Shown piece by piece: positions 35,316 through 44,433 of a stretch of DNA of 64,000 nt. Source of the stretch: Prolixibacteraceae bacterium (lineage in GTDB: Bacteria; Bacteroidota; Bacteroidia; Bacteroidales; Prolixibacteraceae); contig CP082230.1 in the NCBI GenBank assembly GCA_019856515.1, positions 1,364,001-1,428,000 on the forward strand, in the 5' to 3' direction. The notes under the pieces were generated by a model. The model was not told the origin of the DNA. It saw nothing but the letters and a program-made list of their open reading frames with translations, and searched no databases. Both the position numbers and the translations under genes were made by a program. Each line of letters begins with the position of its first letter. The stretch's first letter is position 1.

Positions 35316-35434
35316 ATGTCAAAAAATTATTTCACATTATTTCATTTGCCACGAATATAACAACTATTTCGAATAGACACATTGGATTCTTCAAAAAAGC
35401 ATCAACTGTTTTCACAAAAGTCAAAAAATATCCA

Positions 35435-37513
35435 TTATAGACTTAGCTTATACTTCACGCCTAATCTCACCCACGCCCCTGGTTGTTGTATGTTCCCAAA
35501 ATCGACATATGTTTTATCAAACATATTCGATACTTCGCCATACAAATTGAATTTTTCCTTTTCGTATGAGATTTTTAGATTGGTTACAATAAAAGGTTCA
35601 TAGTTTACATATACTGGATCTTTTTGACCTGCCACTGAAGTTTTATAAGTACCATTACGATCCTGATAGGTCACCTTCCAATCGGCAATAAAGTTACCAT
35701 ATATTTTATGACGCACTCCCAAATCTATTTTTGCTTTTAAATAGTCCAATGCATAAGTAGAGTCATATCCTTCGATCTCTTTTTTATCTTGGTCAATAAA
35801 GCTGAAGTTTAAAGACAACCTTTTGATAAATGGTGATTTAAAGAAGTTATACTCAAAACTTCCTTCTACACCATAAGTGTTTATTTCAGAAATATTTGTT
35901 GCATAGTACCTCTTATCCACTCCTGCTTTCTTGGCAACCCAATCAATTACATCTTCTGATTTACGATAAAAAACAGTCGTTTCTGATTTCAAACCACCAT
36001 GATGATATTTTAATCCAGTTTCATATGACCAAGCCTTTTCTGGTCGTAGATCTTTATTCCCAACATTGGTTCGTGAACTATAGAACATATCCGTAAAAGT
36101 TGGCATACGAAGAGCACTATTTGCTGACACCATCCATCTTAAATTTTCTACAAACTCATATCCAAAAGAAGCTCCAGGTGCCCAAAATGCTTTCCCAAGA
36201 TCACTATTAATGACCGACATCAAAGACAACGAGAGGTCTAGTTTATTCCAATGCAGATCATCAGATAAGAAAAAACTATAATTATTTCGATTATAACTAT
36301 GAGTATACTTAGCCTCTTCCACACCAACAATCGTTTTAGGAGTATCTCTCTCTTCACCTAGCTGGCTACTCAAGATCCCCTCATATCGATAGTTAAAGCC
36401 CCATGAAATTCTACCCAGAGAAGATTCAAACCAACTATTTAAATTACCTCCAAAAACATTTGTTCGATGATAATTATCTTTATTCCATTCTGGAGCATTT
36501 ACTGGATCTCTAAATAGCTGAAAATGATCGACTCCATTTCTATAATAAACAGATGGAGATAAGTGAAGCGCACCTTTACCCTTTAACTCAACAGAAGCGA
36601 AAGTCGTTTTTACATGTTCAAACTGATCAGGATAATCTGCAGTATAAAAAGAATTTGCACCAAAAGCGTTATCAACATAACCCAGTTGTGACCTTAAATC
36701 TGCATTCTTAAACTTAAATTTGTTGGTATAGTAAAGATTGGTAATGGTGAAATCGGTATTATCTACGTAGCCATCACTTTTTCTGTGCGATGCAGAGATA
36801 AAGTGGGTCTCACTTTCTGTAGAGAGCGTAGCTGAAGCCGTCCCATTTAAAAAGCCATACATACCTGCTGAAAGCTGCACATTCAAATTTGATGTATCCT
36901 CAGCATCTGTGATTATATTGATAGCCCCAGAAAAGGCATTTACTCCGAAGTTAACACTAGATGCCCCATTTAAAATTTCAATACGTTTTATGGCATCCAT
37001 TGGAATTGGCAGGTTTAATGTATTATGTCCAGTTTGAGGATCATTGATGCACATTCCATTTATCAAAATGGCAACTTGTTCTGAAGTACCTCCACGAATA
37101 CTCATGTCTGCCTGTACTCCCATGCCTCCTCGTTGTCTAATGTCGACACTCATTGCATATTCAAGAAGATCTTGTATACTTTGAACGGGTGCCAATTCAA
37201 TCTCTTTTCGATCGATAATTGTTACGGACCGGTTTACATCGGATAAAAGAACAGGAACCCTCTTGGCGGATACCATTACCTCCTCAATATCCTCATGAAG
37301 CAAATCTTCTGATTCTCTATTGGTTTTAATTACCTCCTGCGCTGCCACATCTAGGACTGGTGTTACGATGACATAACTACAAACCAAAGTAGCAATATGC
37401 ACAACCCTCTTTAGGGTATTGAAAGCACTGTAGGCTTTCCCATTCCATCGTTTAAAATGGATTAGGTTTGATGAATTTAAAAATGTTGATTTCATAATCT
37501 TATTATTAGACAT
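35435..37513 (-). CDS. TonB-dependent outer-membrane receptor, BtuB-like
   Basis: 692 residues; an alternative start is at 37495. The long N-terminus (FKRWNGKAYSAFNTLKRVVH) resembles the leader of Bacteroidota cobalamin-type receptors. The plug domain is complete: EEVMVSAKRVPVLLSDVNRSVTII, IQDLLEYAMSVDIRQRG, ADMSIRGGTSEQVAILING, DAIKRIEILNGASSVNFG and AFSGAINIIT. The barrel carries RMPTFTDMFYSS, NKDLRPEKAWSYETGLKY and a C-terminal aromatic-ended strand (PGAWVRLGVKYKLSL). It imports a ligand across the outer membrane with TonB energy. Cobalamin or a metal chelate is a guess from similarity. No cobalamin riboswitch was seen upstream. It is divergent from a TonB-C-terminal protein. Confidence 0.88.
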   Translation of the reverse strand: MSNNKIMKSTFLNSSNLIHFKRWNGKAYSAFNTLKRVVHIATLVCSYVIVTPVLDVAAQEVIKTNRESEDLLHEDIEEVMVSAKRVPVLLSDVNRSVTIIDRKEIELAPVQSIQDLLEYAMSVDIRQRGGMGVQADMSIRGGTSEQVAILINGMCINDPQTGHNTLNLPIPMDAIKRIEILNGASSVNFGVNAFSGAINIITDAEDTSNLNVQLSAGMYGFLNGTASATLSTESETHFISASHRKSDGYVDNTDFTITNLYYTNKFKFKNADLRSQLGYVDNAFGANSFYTADYPDQFEHVKTTFASVELKGKGALHLSPSVYYRNGVDHFQLFRDPVNAPEWNKDNYHRTNVFGGNLNSWFESSLGRISWGFNYRYEGILSSQLGEERDTPKTIVGVEEAKYTHSYNRNNYSFFLSDDLHWNKLDLSLSLMSVINSDLGKAFWAPGASFGYEFVENLRWMVSANSALRMPTFTDMFYSSRTNVGNKDLRPEKAWSYETGLKYHHGGLKSETTVFYRKSEDVIDWVAKKAGVDKRYYATNISEINTYGVEGSFEYNFFKSPFIKRLSLNFSFIDQDKKEIEGYDSTYALDYLKAKIDLGVRHKIYGNFIADWKVTYQDRNGTYKTSVAGQKDPVYVNYEPFIVTNLKISYEKEKFNLYGEVSNMFDKTYVDFGNIQQPGAWVRLGVKYKLSL

Positions 37514-37663
37514 AATACATTAATGTTCAGAAAACAAAAATATAACGTTATTCTTAATAAATGGGTAGAAATGAAAACTTTATATGTAAACTATTTGTTA
37601 ATTAAATATTATCCATATCTTTACATTAAGTATTACAAACCAAAATATAAGGAGGGCCGAGTC
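37514..37663. promoter_or_regulatory. Shared divergent promoter region of receptor and TonB-like gene
   Basis: A very AT-rich 150-bp region between two oppositely transcribed envelope genes. The right-hand gene has an unusual strong ribosome-binding site (AAGGAGGG at about 37649) for this phylum. Individual promoter boxes cannot be assigned. Confidence 0.5.
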
Positions 37664-38386
37664 ATGAGAATCTTTACTCTATTTATCACACTCCTCATTT
37701 CATCCATAAGTTTTGCCAATCGCATCTATTTGAATAATGACTTCAAGAAGACAAGCAAAGGTAAGGCCGCTTACTATAGAGAGATATCCAATAGTGATAA
37801 TAAAGCATACCACATTAAAGACTACACCATTACTGGAGTACTTATTCGTGAAGGGAGCTTTAAGGATAAGCAGTCTAAAATTAAACATGGTGAAATCAAA
37901 GAGTATTACTCATGGGGTAATATTGCCTATATATCCAACTACCATGACAACATATTAGATGGTAAGCGAACAAGCTATTACTCTACCGGTGAGATAAAAA
38001 GAGAAGAGTACTTTTCACAAGGAGAGCTGGAAAGAGGAACATGTTATGACAAAGCTGGAAAGGAACTTAAGTTTTTTCCATCCATAGAGATGCCCAAATT
38101 TAACCACAACGGTGAAGACCTTGAAACATATTTATCAAAAAACCTATTCTATCCATCCGAAGCATATCAGAAGGGTAAAGAGGGAGAAGTTCTTGTCTCA
38201 TTTAAAGTGAGAACAACGGGAGAAGTTTCGAGTGTAAGAATCTTAGAATCATCGAATATTTTATTTAATAAAGCAGCCAAAGATTTAATAAAACAGACAA
38301 ATCACAAATGGCATATGGGGAGATATGAAAATGTACCTTCTGATGTCACCATGACCTTACCCATTGTCTTTTCATTAAATAAATAA
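37664..38386 (+). CDS. Exported MORN-repeat protein with TonB C-terminal domain
   Basis: 240 residues from the ATG at 37664, chosen because it follows AAGGAGGG at good spacing and opens a signal peptide (MRIFTLFITLLISSISFA). The frame extends upstream to 37523 without a signal. Residues about 60-135 contain MORN-like repeats (IKEYYSWGNIAYISNYHDNILDG, YYSTGEIKREEYFSQGELERG). The last 95 residues are a TonB C-terminal fold: MPKFNHNGEDLETYLSKN, FYPSEAYQKGKEGEVLVSFKV, GEVSSVRILESS and MTLPIVFSL. It is a secreted variant without the usual membrane anchor. The divergent neighbour is a TonB-dependent receptor, sharing a 150-bp promoter region. Confidence 0.8.
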   Translation: MRIFTLFITLLISSISFANRIYLNNDFKKTSKGKAAYYREISNSDNKAYHIKDYTITGVLIREGSFKDKQSKIKHGEIKEYYSWGNIAYISNYHDNILDGKRTSYYSTGEIKREEYFSQGELERGTCYDKAGKELKFFPSIEMPKFNHNGEDLETYLSKNLFYPSEAYQKGKEGEVLVSFKVRTTGEVSSVRILESSNILFNKAAKDLIKQTNHKWHMGRYENVPSDVTMTLPIVFSLNK

Positions 38387-38644
38387 GATATACGAAAACA
38401 TTTTAATGTGTTTGGTGTTAGTAAGGAGACTCAATTTTAATTCTCCACTAGAGAGAAGTTTCGTTTACTATTTTTAGATTACCTATCCTTCAATAAATAA
38501 TTAGATACATGTAAGATGACTATATATCGTGCCATTTTAAATAGTTGAAACAACATGATCTACATTCACATTGATAGAGAAGTAATATTCTGTTAGTTAT
38601 CCAAACACAAATGACCATACAAAGGTCAATTTGTAAAAAATAAA

Positions 38645-38672
38645 GAGGCTGTTTTACGAAACAGCCTTTTTT
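38645..38672. terminator. Bidirectional terminator between convergent genes
   Basis: AGGCTGTTT pairs with AAACAGCCT across TACG, followed by TTTTTAC on the plus strand. It lies directly behind mnmA and downstream of the TonB-like gene. Confidence 0.85.
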
Positions 38673-38674
38673 AC

Positions 38675-39739
38675 TTATTCTTGATAATTCTCTTTTATCC
38701 ACCCTCCAGCTAAAATACGACCATCATGATAGAGTGTAGCCGTTTGCCCAGGTGCTTCTAATATTTCAGGCTCATGTAGAATAATTTCCATTTCATCTCC
38801 ATCAACTCTTGCAACATGCCCTAACACATATTGCTTACGATAGCGTATCCGAACCTCCAACTCTTTATATTTCATCACATCAGGGTCAGTAATCAGATGG
38901 TTCTCTAAGACAATGCGACGGACTTCTAAATTTGATTTATCACCGAGTATAATCTCATCCTTATCACCATTGATACCAATCACATAAAGTGCCTTGTTAA
39001 GGTTAATCCCTAAACCACGCCTTTGACCTAAAGTATAAAAAGGAACCCCATTATGTCGACCAAGTACGACTCCCTCTTCATCAACAAAATTTCCTTTGGA
39101 GATATCAATTTTATTATTGTCATACTCTTTCTTTATAAAGTGACGATAATCTTGTCCTTGAAGGAAACACACACCCATAGAATCTTTCTTAGTAGCAACC
39201 TTTTCAAATCCTCTTTGTGAGGCCATTTCACGGATCTCATCTTTAGTAAACTCTCCCAAGGGAAATATCGTTCGAGACAGTATACTTTGATCTAATCCCC
39301 ACAAAAAGAATGATTGCTCTTTTTCAGGATCAAAACCTGAATCAATGTAGAATCGACCATCCACTTTCGACACTTTTGTATAGTGGCCAGTTGCGATATA
39401 CTCACAACCATATTTATCCGCAGCCTCTACTAGATATGGCCATTTGATGGTATTGTTACACAACACACATGGATTAGGAGTGATTCCATCTTTATATTGC
39501 TGTGTAAACACTTTAATTATATCATCTCTGAAATGTTGGCGAATATCAACAGTATAATGTTCAATTCCGAGTCGTAGTGCCAATATTTTTGCATCCTTCA
39601 CAAATTCAGGAACATCATCCTCCGTATCATACATACGAAAGGTTACGCCTTTCACTAAATACCCTTGCTCTTGAAGAAGCATAGCACTCACACTACTATC
39701 TGTTCCTCCACTCATTGCTAACATTACACTCTTACTCAT
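38675..39739 (-). CDS. mnmA: tRNA 2-thiouridylase
   Basis: 354 residues from the ATG at 39739 (MSKSVMLAMSGGTDSS); the frame can also open at 39751. The PP-loop is SGGTDSSVSAM, with Thr where most MnmA have Val. The catalytic cysteines sit in NPCVLCNNTIKW and DSMGVCFLQG. Other marks are CEYIATGHYTKV, KEQSFFLWGL, RHNGVPFYTLGQRRGLGI and a C-terminal beta barrel (EVRIRYRKQYVLGHV). It thiolates U34 of Lys, Glu and Gln tRNAs. It is the third gene of a minus-strand run with the DUF4956 and VTC genes, 47-59 bp apart depending on start. Confidence 0.95.
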   Translation of the reverse strand: MSKSVMLAMSGGTDSSVSAMLLQEQGYLVKGVTFRMYDTEDDVPEFVKDAKILALRLGIEHYTVDIRQHFRDDIIKVFTQQYKDGITPNPCVLCNNTIKWPYLVEAADKYGCEYIATGHYTKVSKVDGRFYIDSGFDPEKEQSFFLWGLDQSILSRTIFPLGEFTKDEIREMASQRGFEKVATKKDSMGVCFLQGQDYRHFIKKEYDNNKIDISKGNFVDEEGVVLGRHNGVPFYTLGQRRGLGINLNKALYVIGINGDKDEIILGDKSNLEVRRIVLENHLITDPDVMKYKELEVRIRYRKQYVLGHVARVDGDEMEIILHEPEILEAPGQTATLYHDGRILAGGWIKENYQE

Positions 39740-39797
39740 CGCGCTCATCAATAGTTTTCCTTATAATCGTAGCAAAGATAACTTTTCCAAGGGCATT

Positions 39798-40385
39798 CTA
39801 AGAGGAAAAATAGACAATAATATCTGCTGTTTCTTTCAATAGATCAAACTGTTTCACCTTTACTTGAATCACATTCAAACCAGTACGTTTGTGAAGGTCT
39901 TCCAACAACTCAGACTCTTTATCAGGAGCAAGCAGTGCAATCCGATCATAAACCATTGGCATAGAGGCATTTTTCTTATGATACAATACTCTCTCCATCC
40001 AAGCCAAAACAATCCACAACATCACATTGGCAATAAACACTTGATGTGTAAAAAAGAAATCAAAAGAGAGTGCATTAATAATGGACATCGCAATACTGAC
40101 AAACAGATACGCCATCTCTTTTATTGGAATCGGATCTGTTCGAAATCGTAGAATACCAAAGATTGCAAATAATCCGACCGCCAAAGAAAGCTCAAATTCA
40201 AGATGATGAAGCAAGAACGCGAGAATAAATACACTAATACTTATCGTAACATACGAAAACAGAAAATCCCTTCGTTGGTAAGTTGATGGGGTAAATATTA
40301 ATCCAAAAATCACAAATACAGATACGATCTCTAAAAGTGCAGGACTAACTATGGCCCATGGGATTATAGAAAAAAGGTCATTCAT
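39798..40385 (-). CDS. DUF4956 membrane protein
   Basis: 195 residues with four predicted membrane segments in the first 125 residues (WAIVSPALLEIVSVFVIFGLI-type, VTISISVFILAFLL, LSLAVGLFAIFGILRFRT, YLFVSIAMSIINAL, FIANVMLWIVLAW) and a cytoplasmic alpha/beta tail (LAPDKESELLEDLHKRTG). The motif GILRFRTDPIPIKEMAYLF is the family mark. DUF4956 genes are typically paired with a VTC-domain gene, as here, 5 bp apart. The pair has been linked to polyphosphate or related polymer metabolism by association only. Confidence 0.88.
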   Translation of the reverse strand: MNDLFSIIPWAIVSPALLEIVSVFVIFGLIFTPSTYQRRDFLFSYVTISISVFILAFLLHHLEFELSLAVGLFAIFGILRFRTDPIPIKEMAYLFVSIAMSIINALSFDFFFTHQVFIANVMLWIVLAWMERVLYHKKNASMPMVYDRIALLAPDKESELLEDLHKRTGLNVIQVKVKQFDLLKETADIIVYFSS

Positions 40386-40390
40386 AAAGA

Positions 40391-41125
40391 CTATTTTAAA
40401 CTCTTTAAATAGTGCAACACTGCTTTTCTCTTATGTGGGAAAAATTGAGTGTGCAACATTCCTATTCCAAAACAATACTTACTAAATTTAATCGATCGAA
40501 AAGAGTGTGATCTTAGAAATTGGACAAAGCTACTTTCATTAAAGTGCATCCCTTTAACTTCAACCACAACAAACCCCTCTAAAATATCAACCCATTGATT
40601 ATCTTGTAGAATTTTCAAGGATTGGTCGATAGTAACTTTCTCATTACTCTCTAATGAATAAAATGAAGCTCGAAAATAGTTATTTTTTAATGAATTTCTC
40701 AACGCTTCAATACCAATAGGAATCTCAAACCCATTAATAAATCTCTCAGCACCATTCATCGAGGCTTTGATACGTTTCTTCACCATCTGCCCACCAACCA
40801 CTTTACACTTCATTTCCCAATAACAATCCTCTGTATCAATATAAATTCTTTTTCTGAGTTTATAACGAGGACGCTTTCCCCTTAAATGATCTCTAGCAAG
40901 ATCTAAACGCGCTGTATCGTAATAATGATTTTCATACTCTTGCAACCATGATTCATTCACTTTCAACACATGGTATGATTTTTGAAGATACCCCAATATA
41001 ACATCTAAAGACTCAGACGGGATGATAAACTTTTGATCATAACGTGTCATAAATGATGGTCTCTTAGTAGAATCATCAAGAGTTATAGAACGAAAACAAT
41101 ATTTAGACAGATCATTATACATCAT
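40391..41125 (-). CDS. VTC-domain (polyphosphate polymerase-like) protein
   Basis: 244 residues. The triphosphate-tunnel fold of VTC proteins is suggested by TRYDQKFIIPSESLD, ENHYYDTARLDLARDHL, RPRYKLRKRIY with alternating Arg/Lys, CYWEMKCKVVGGQMVKKRI (Glu and Lys of the tunnel) and VVVEVKGMHF. In yeast the Vtc4 version makes polyphosphate from ATP; in bacteria the activity is mostly inferred. It begins the VTC-DUF4956-mnmA run and is divergent from the barrel/relA operon. Confidence 0.88.
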   Translation of the reverse strand: MMYNDLSKYCFRSITLDDSTKRPSFMTRYDQKFIIPSESLDVILGYLQKSYHVLKVNESWLQEYENHYYDTARLDLARDHLRGKRPRYKLRKRIYIDTEDCYWEMKCKVVGGQMVKKRIKASMNGAERFINGFEIPIGIEALRNSLKNNYFRASFYSLESNEKVTIDQSLKILQDNQWVDILEGFVVVEVKGMHFNESSFVQFLRSHSFRSIKFSKYCFGIGMLHTQFFPHKRKAVLHYLKSLK

Positions 41126-41286
41126 GAGACATAATTAATTACGTATACTTTTGAAACAATAGTTCCTATAAACTTGTTTAATCAAACCATATATTAAAAA
41201 AGGGAAAATATAAGGGCTTTAATATAGCTTTAAGATTTTAGAATCATATTTTTTTTTAGCTTTGAATTACTATAAAAAATGAAAAA

Positions 41287-41946
41287 ATGAAATTATTTTC
41301 TACATATATCAAAACAATACTTATGACATTATTTGTTTGTCTTCTAGGACACACTTCTGATGCTCAAGAAAACAGATCCATATCACGAAATTTGTATGAT
41401 AGATACTATGGATATAATAGCTATGATATGTTTAGGCCATATTTCATTTCACCCCATATTATCATCCCAAAAGATTCTATTGGATATAGTGATCTCAACA
41501 TCGAAGTGGGAACATACTTTCAAACAGATTTTGACAATTACAATGAACTAGGAATGTATGTAAATCCACTACTTCAAGGACGACTCTCTAAAAGAATTGT
41601 ATATAGCATAGAACCTTTTGTTAGCAACCACAACCTATGGCTCTCTAGTTCTAATGACTTTCCAACAATGTATAATGGTTATGCTAATTTTCAACAAATT
41701 GGAGGAAGTGCCTATTTAGCATACGAACTAAATGATCATTTTGAAGTAGGAGCTGGTATACATGGAAGCTATGCATTCTCTAACAGTAGACAGATACAAA
41801 ATATGGTTAAACCATTTCATCAAATTGGAGGATCTGTATATACCCGATATAAGAGAGATAATTTCTCGTTTACAGTTCAATTTGATTACACCAAACTACC
41901 TGAGTACCCATCTCCTATCCCTTTCAGAGAAGACCCGAATAAATAA
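41287..41946 (+). CDS. Exported protein, probable outer-membrane beta-barrel
   Basis: 219 residues with a signal peptide (MKLFSTYIKTILMTLFVCLLG..SDAQ). I do not recognise a family. The sequence alternates hydrophobic and polar residues with many aromatics (LNIEVGTYFQTDFDNYNELG, YLAYELNDHFEVGAGIHGSY, GSVYTRYKRDNFSFTVQFDY), as in short outer-membrane barrels of this phylum. The relA-type gene follows after 11 bp, so they are likely one transcript, which would be an odd pairing of an envelope protein and the stringent-response enzyme. Confidence 0.7.
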   Translation: MKLFSTYIKTILMTLFVCLLGHTSDAQENRSISRNLYDRYYGYNSYDMFRPYFISPHIIIPKDSIGYSDLNIEVGTYFQTDFDNYNELGMYVNPLLQGRLSKRIVYSIEPFVSNHNLWLSSSNDFPTMYNGYANFQQIGGSAYLAYELNDHFEVGAGIHGSYAFSNSRQIQNMVKPFHQIGGSVYTRYKRDNFSFTVQFDYTKLPEYPSPIPFREDPNK

Positions 41947-41957
41947 TATCTTATCGA

Positions 41958-44171
41958 ATGACAAACAAAGACGAACTATATATATTAGAGCTTGAAGATC
42001 AATTAAAATCATATTGTGTCTCAAAGCTTAAAGAAGAAGAGATAGATAAAGTTGATAACGCAAGACGACTGGCATCATCCATCCTATCCAACAGGAAGCT
42101 ACCAGATGGAGAACCCTACTATGCACACTCTCTTGGAGTCGCGTTAATTGCAGGGGAAGAGATGGGATTAGCGTCAGACTCTATTATTGCCTCACTCCTA
42201 CACAACACAACTGCCCTACAAACGGATATTGAAGAATATCTAAACCAAATTAATGAATCTTATGGCGAAACAGTTGTAGTAATACTAAGAGGCTTAACAA
42301 AGATCAACTCATTAGACAAAGATAATATTGCAATTCAAAGCGATAACTTTCGTCGATTAATGATGACCTTATCAGGTGATATTCGTGTTATCTTAGTCAA
42401 AATTGCAGATCAACTCAGAGACATGCGAAATCTTCACTACTTCCCTGAAGAGAAGAAGATGTCCTTCGCCCACGAAACAAACTATCTCTACGCTCCTTTT
42501 GCTCATCGTCTTGGTCTGTATAAGATAAATTCAGAACTTCAAGATCTATGGTTAAAAACAATTCATTCTGAAGACTACTATTTTATTGATAAGAATCTAG
42601 AAAAGACAGGCTCTTTTCGTGAAAATTTTGTCTCTGAATTTGTAAAACCTATCGAAGATAAACTAAAAAGGAAAGGATTTCAATTTGAAATGAAAGCCCG
42701 CACCAAGTCTATTTATTCGATATGGAATAAAATGCAAAAAAAGAAAGTCGATTTTGAAGATGTACATGATGTCTTTGCAATTCGTGTCATTCTAGATTCA
42801 GAACAGCACGAAGAAAAATCAAACTGTTGGCAAGTTTTTTCTATTGTAACGGAACATTACCAAACGAATCCCAATAGACTGAGAGACTGGATTTCGATTC
42901 CCAAATCAAATGGTTATGAATCATTACATACAACCGTTTTAGGTCCAGGAAGTAGATGGGTAGAAGTACAGATCCGTACAACAAGAATGAATGATACGGC
43001 AGAAAATGGACTCGCAGCACACTGGAGATATAAAGGAGGGAAAGAATCTGGAAGTTTTGATGATTGGTTGAAATCAGTTCGAGAGATCCTAGAGAACCCT
43101 GACCTTAACCCATTCGATTTTATCGATGAGTTTAAGACCAATGTATATGAAGATGAACTTTTTGTCTTTACACCCAAAGGAGACCTAAAGAAGCTACGTG
43201 CTGATGCTACACTTCTTGACTTTGCTTACGATATACATTCTCAAGTGGGAGATCAATGTGTTGGTGGACTTGTTAATGGGAAAAAAGTATCCATTAAACA
43301 CAAACTACAAAATGGAGATCATATCTCTATTGAGACCTCTAAATCTCAAAAACCAAAGATGGATTGGTTAGAGTTTGTAGTCACTACGAAAGCAAAATCT
43401 AGAATCAAAGTTAGCCTTAATGAAGAGCAACGTAAATTAGCTGAACAAGGAAAAGAGATTGTAAAGCGTAAATTTAAAAACTGGAAGATAGACTATAATG
43501 ATCGTATTATTCAAGAGGTACTAGATTATTGTAAAATTAAGCTATCTAAAGACCTTTATGCTAAGATTGCAGAAGATAAGATTGACATCCTTGACATCAA
43601 AAATTTTATCACTCAAAAGGAAGAGAAGGCGAACAACAACGATACTACGCAAACAAACTTAGAAGCACTTCTTGGTGAAGATTTAGTCGATGACCTTAAT
43701 ATAGATGGATCTGATGATTTTCTGGTTATTGACAACAACATAACAAATGTAGTATATAAACTATCGAAATGCTGTAACCCAATCCTAGGAGATGATATTT
43801 TTGGATTCGTTACGATCAAAGAAGGAATTAAGATACATCGTCGAACTTGTCCTAACGCACCTCAAATGTTAGAAAGGTATCCTTATCGAATGTTGAAGGC
43901 AAAATGGAAAGGTGAAAACAATACGAAAAAATCATTCCAAGCAACCTTACATATTACTGGACTAGATCAAACAAATATCGTTGGCGATATTTCGCAATTA
44001 GTATCCAAAGAGGCAGGCATTCAGATGCGATCGATATCTTTTGACTCGGGCAATGGACAAATCGAAGGGATAATTAAGGTATACGTATATGATTTAGGGC
44101 ACCTTGAGTTCTTAATGCAGAAACTTAAAAATGCTAGAGGTATTAATACTGTATCAAGATCGGATGGATAG
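41958..44171 (+). CDS. relA: RelA/SpoT-family (p)ppGpp synthetase with degenerate HD domain
   Basis: 737 residues: pseudo-HD domain (1-180), synthetase (about 230-360), TGS (VFTPKGDLKKLRADATLLDFAY), a Cys-containing conserved region (SKCCNPILGDDIFGF) and a C-terminal ACT domain. The HD hallmark HD reads His82-Asn83 (SLLHNTTAL), and the second site, usually DRLHNMRT, reads DQLRDMRNL, so hydrolysis is probably lost. The synthetase is intact: KSIYSIWNKM, RDWISIPKSNGYESLHTTVLGP and VEVQIRTTRMNDTAENGLAAHW. It is therefore a RelA-type alarmone maker responding to uncharged tRNA; a separate hydrolase must exist elsewhere. It is co-directional with and 11 bp after the barrel gene. Confidence 0.93.
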   Translation: MTNKDELYILELEDQLKSYCVSKLKEEEIDKVDNARRLASSILSNRKLPDGEPYYAHSLGVALIAGEEMGLASDSIIASLLHNTTALQTDIEEYLNQINESYGETVVVILRGLTKINSLDKDNIAIQSDNFRRLMMTLSGDIRVILVKIADQLRDMRNLHYFPEEKKMSFAHETNYLYAPFAHRLGLYKINSELQDLWLKTIHSEDYYFIDKNLEKTGSFRENFVSEFVKPIEDKLKRKGFQFEMKARTKSIYSIWNKMQKKKVDFEDVHDVFAIRVILDSEQHEEKSNCWQVFSIVTEHYQTNPNRLRDWISIPKSNGYESLHTTVLGPGSRWVEVQIRTTRMNDTAENGLAAHWRYKGGKESGSFDDWLKSVREILENPDLNPFDFIDEFKTNVYEDELFVFTPKGDLKKLRADATLLDFAYDIHSQVGDQCVGGLVNGKKVSIKHKLQNGDHISIETSKSQKPKMDWLEFVVTTKAKSRIKVSLNEEQRKLAEQGKEIVKRKFKNWKIDYNDRIIQEVLDYCKIKLSKDLYAKIAEDKIDILDIKNFITQKEEKANNNDTTQTNLEALLGEDLVDDLNIDGSDDFLVIDNNITNVVYKLSKCCNPILGDDIFGFVTIKEGIKIHRRTCPNAPQMLERYPYRMLKAKWKGENNTKKSFQATLHITGLDQTNIVGDISQLVSKEAGIQMRSISFDSGNGQIEGIIKVYVYDLGHLEFLMQKLKNARGINTVSRSDG

Positions 44172-44189
44172 ATAACAAGACGAAAGGTG

Positions 44190-44225
44190 GTGTTGACAAG
44201 ATCATGTTAACACTATCTTTTTCAT
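44190..44225 (+). terminator. Terminator of the relA-type gene
   Basis: GTGTTGACA at 44190-44198 pairs with TGTTAACAC at 44205-44213 with one mismatch, followed by TATCTTTTTC. Confidence 0.65.
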
Positions 44226-44295
44226 ATAAATAGCAGAGCAAATTTTTATTACAAAAGAGGAGCTAGGATATTAGGTATAATACAACAAAAAAAAG

Positions 44296-44320
44296 AGGGT
44301 ATCTAAATAGACACCCTCAA
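44296..44320 (-). terminator. Hairpin downstream of the barrel pair
   Basis: GAGGGT and ACCCTC close a hairpin. On the minus strand it is followed by a long T-run (complement of the A-run at 44287-44294). It should terminate the 46.8-44.4 kb operon. Confidence 0.75.
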
Positions 44321-44433
44321 ACCTAACCTAACCTAAATTCCTATGAAAAATTTGCTTTTCCCTTACGATTACAAAGATGAGGAATATCATTGTAATTGAA
44401 AAACACCCTAGACATAACATTTTGAAATAAAAC

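Noticed and set aside
37514..37663. Cobalamin riboswitch upstream of the BtuB-like receptor
   Set aside because: The divergent region is only 150 bp, extremely AT-rich, and shows none of the conserved B12-box text.
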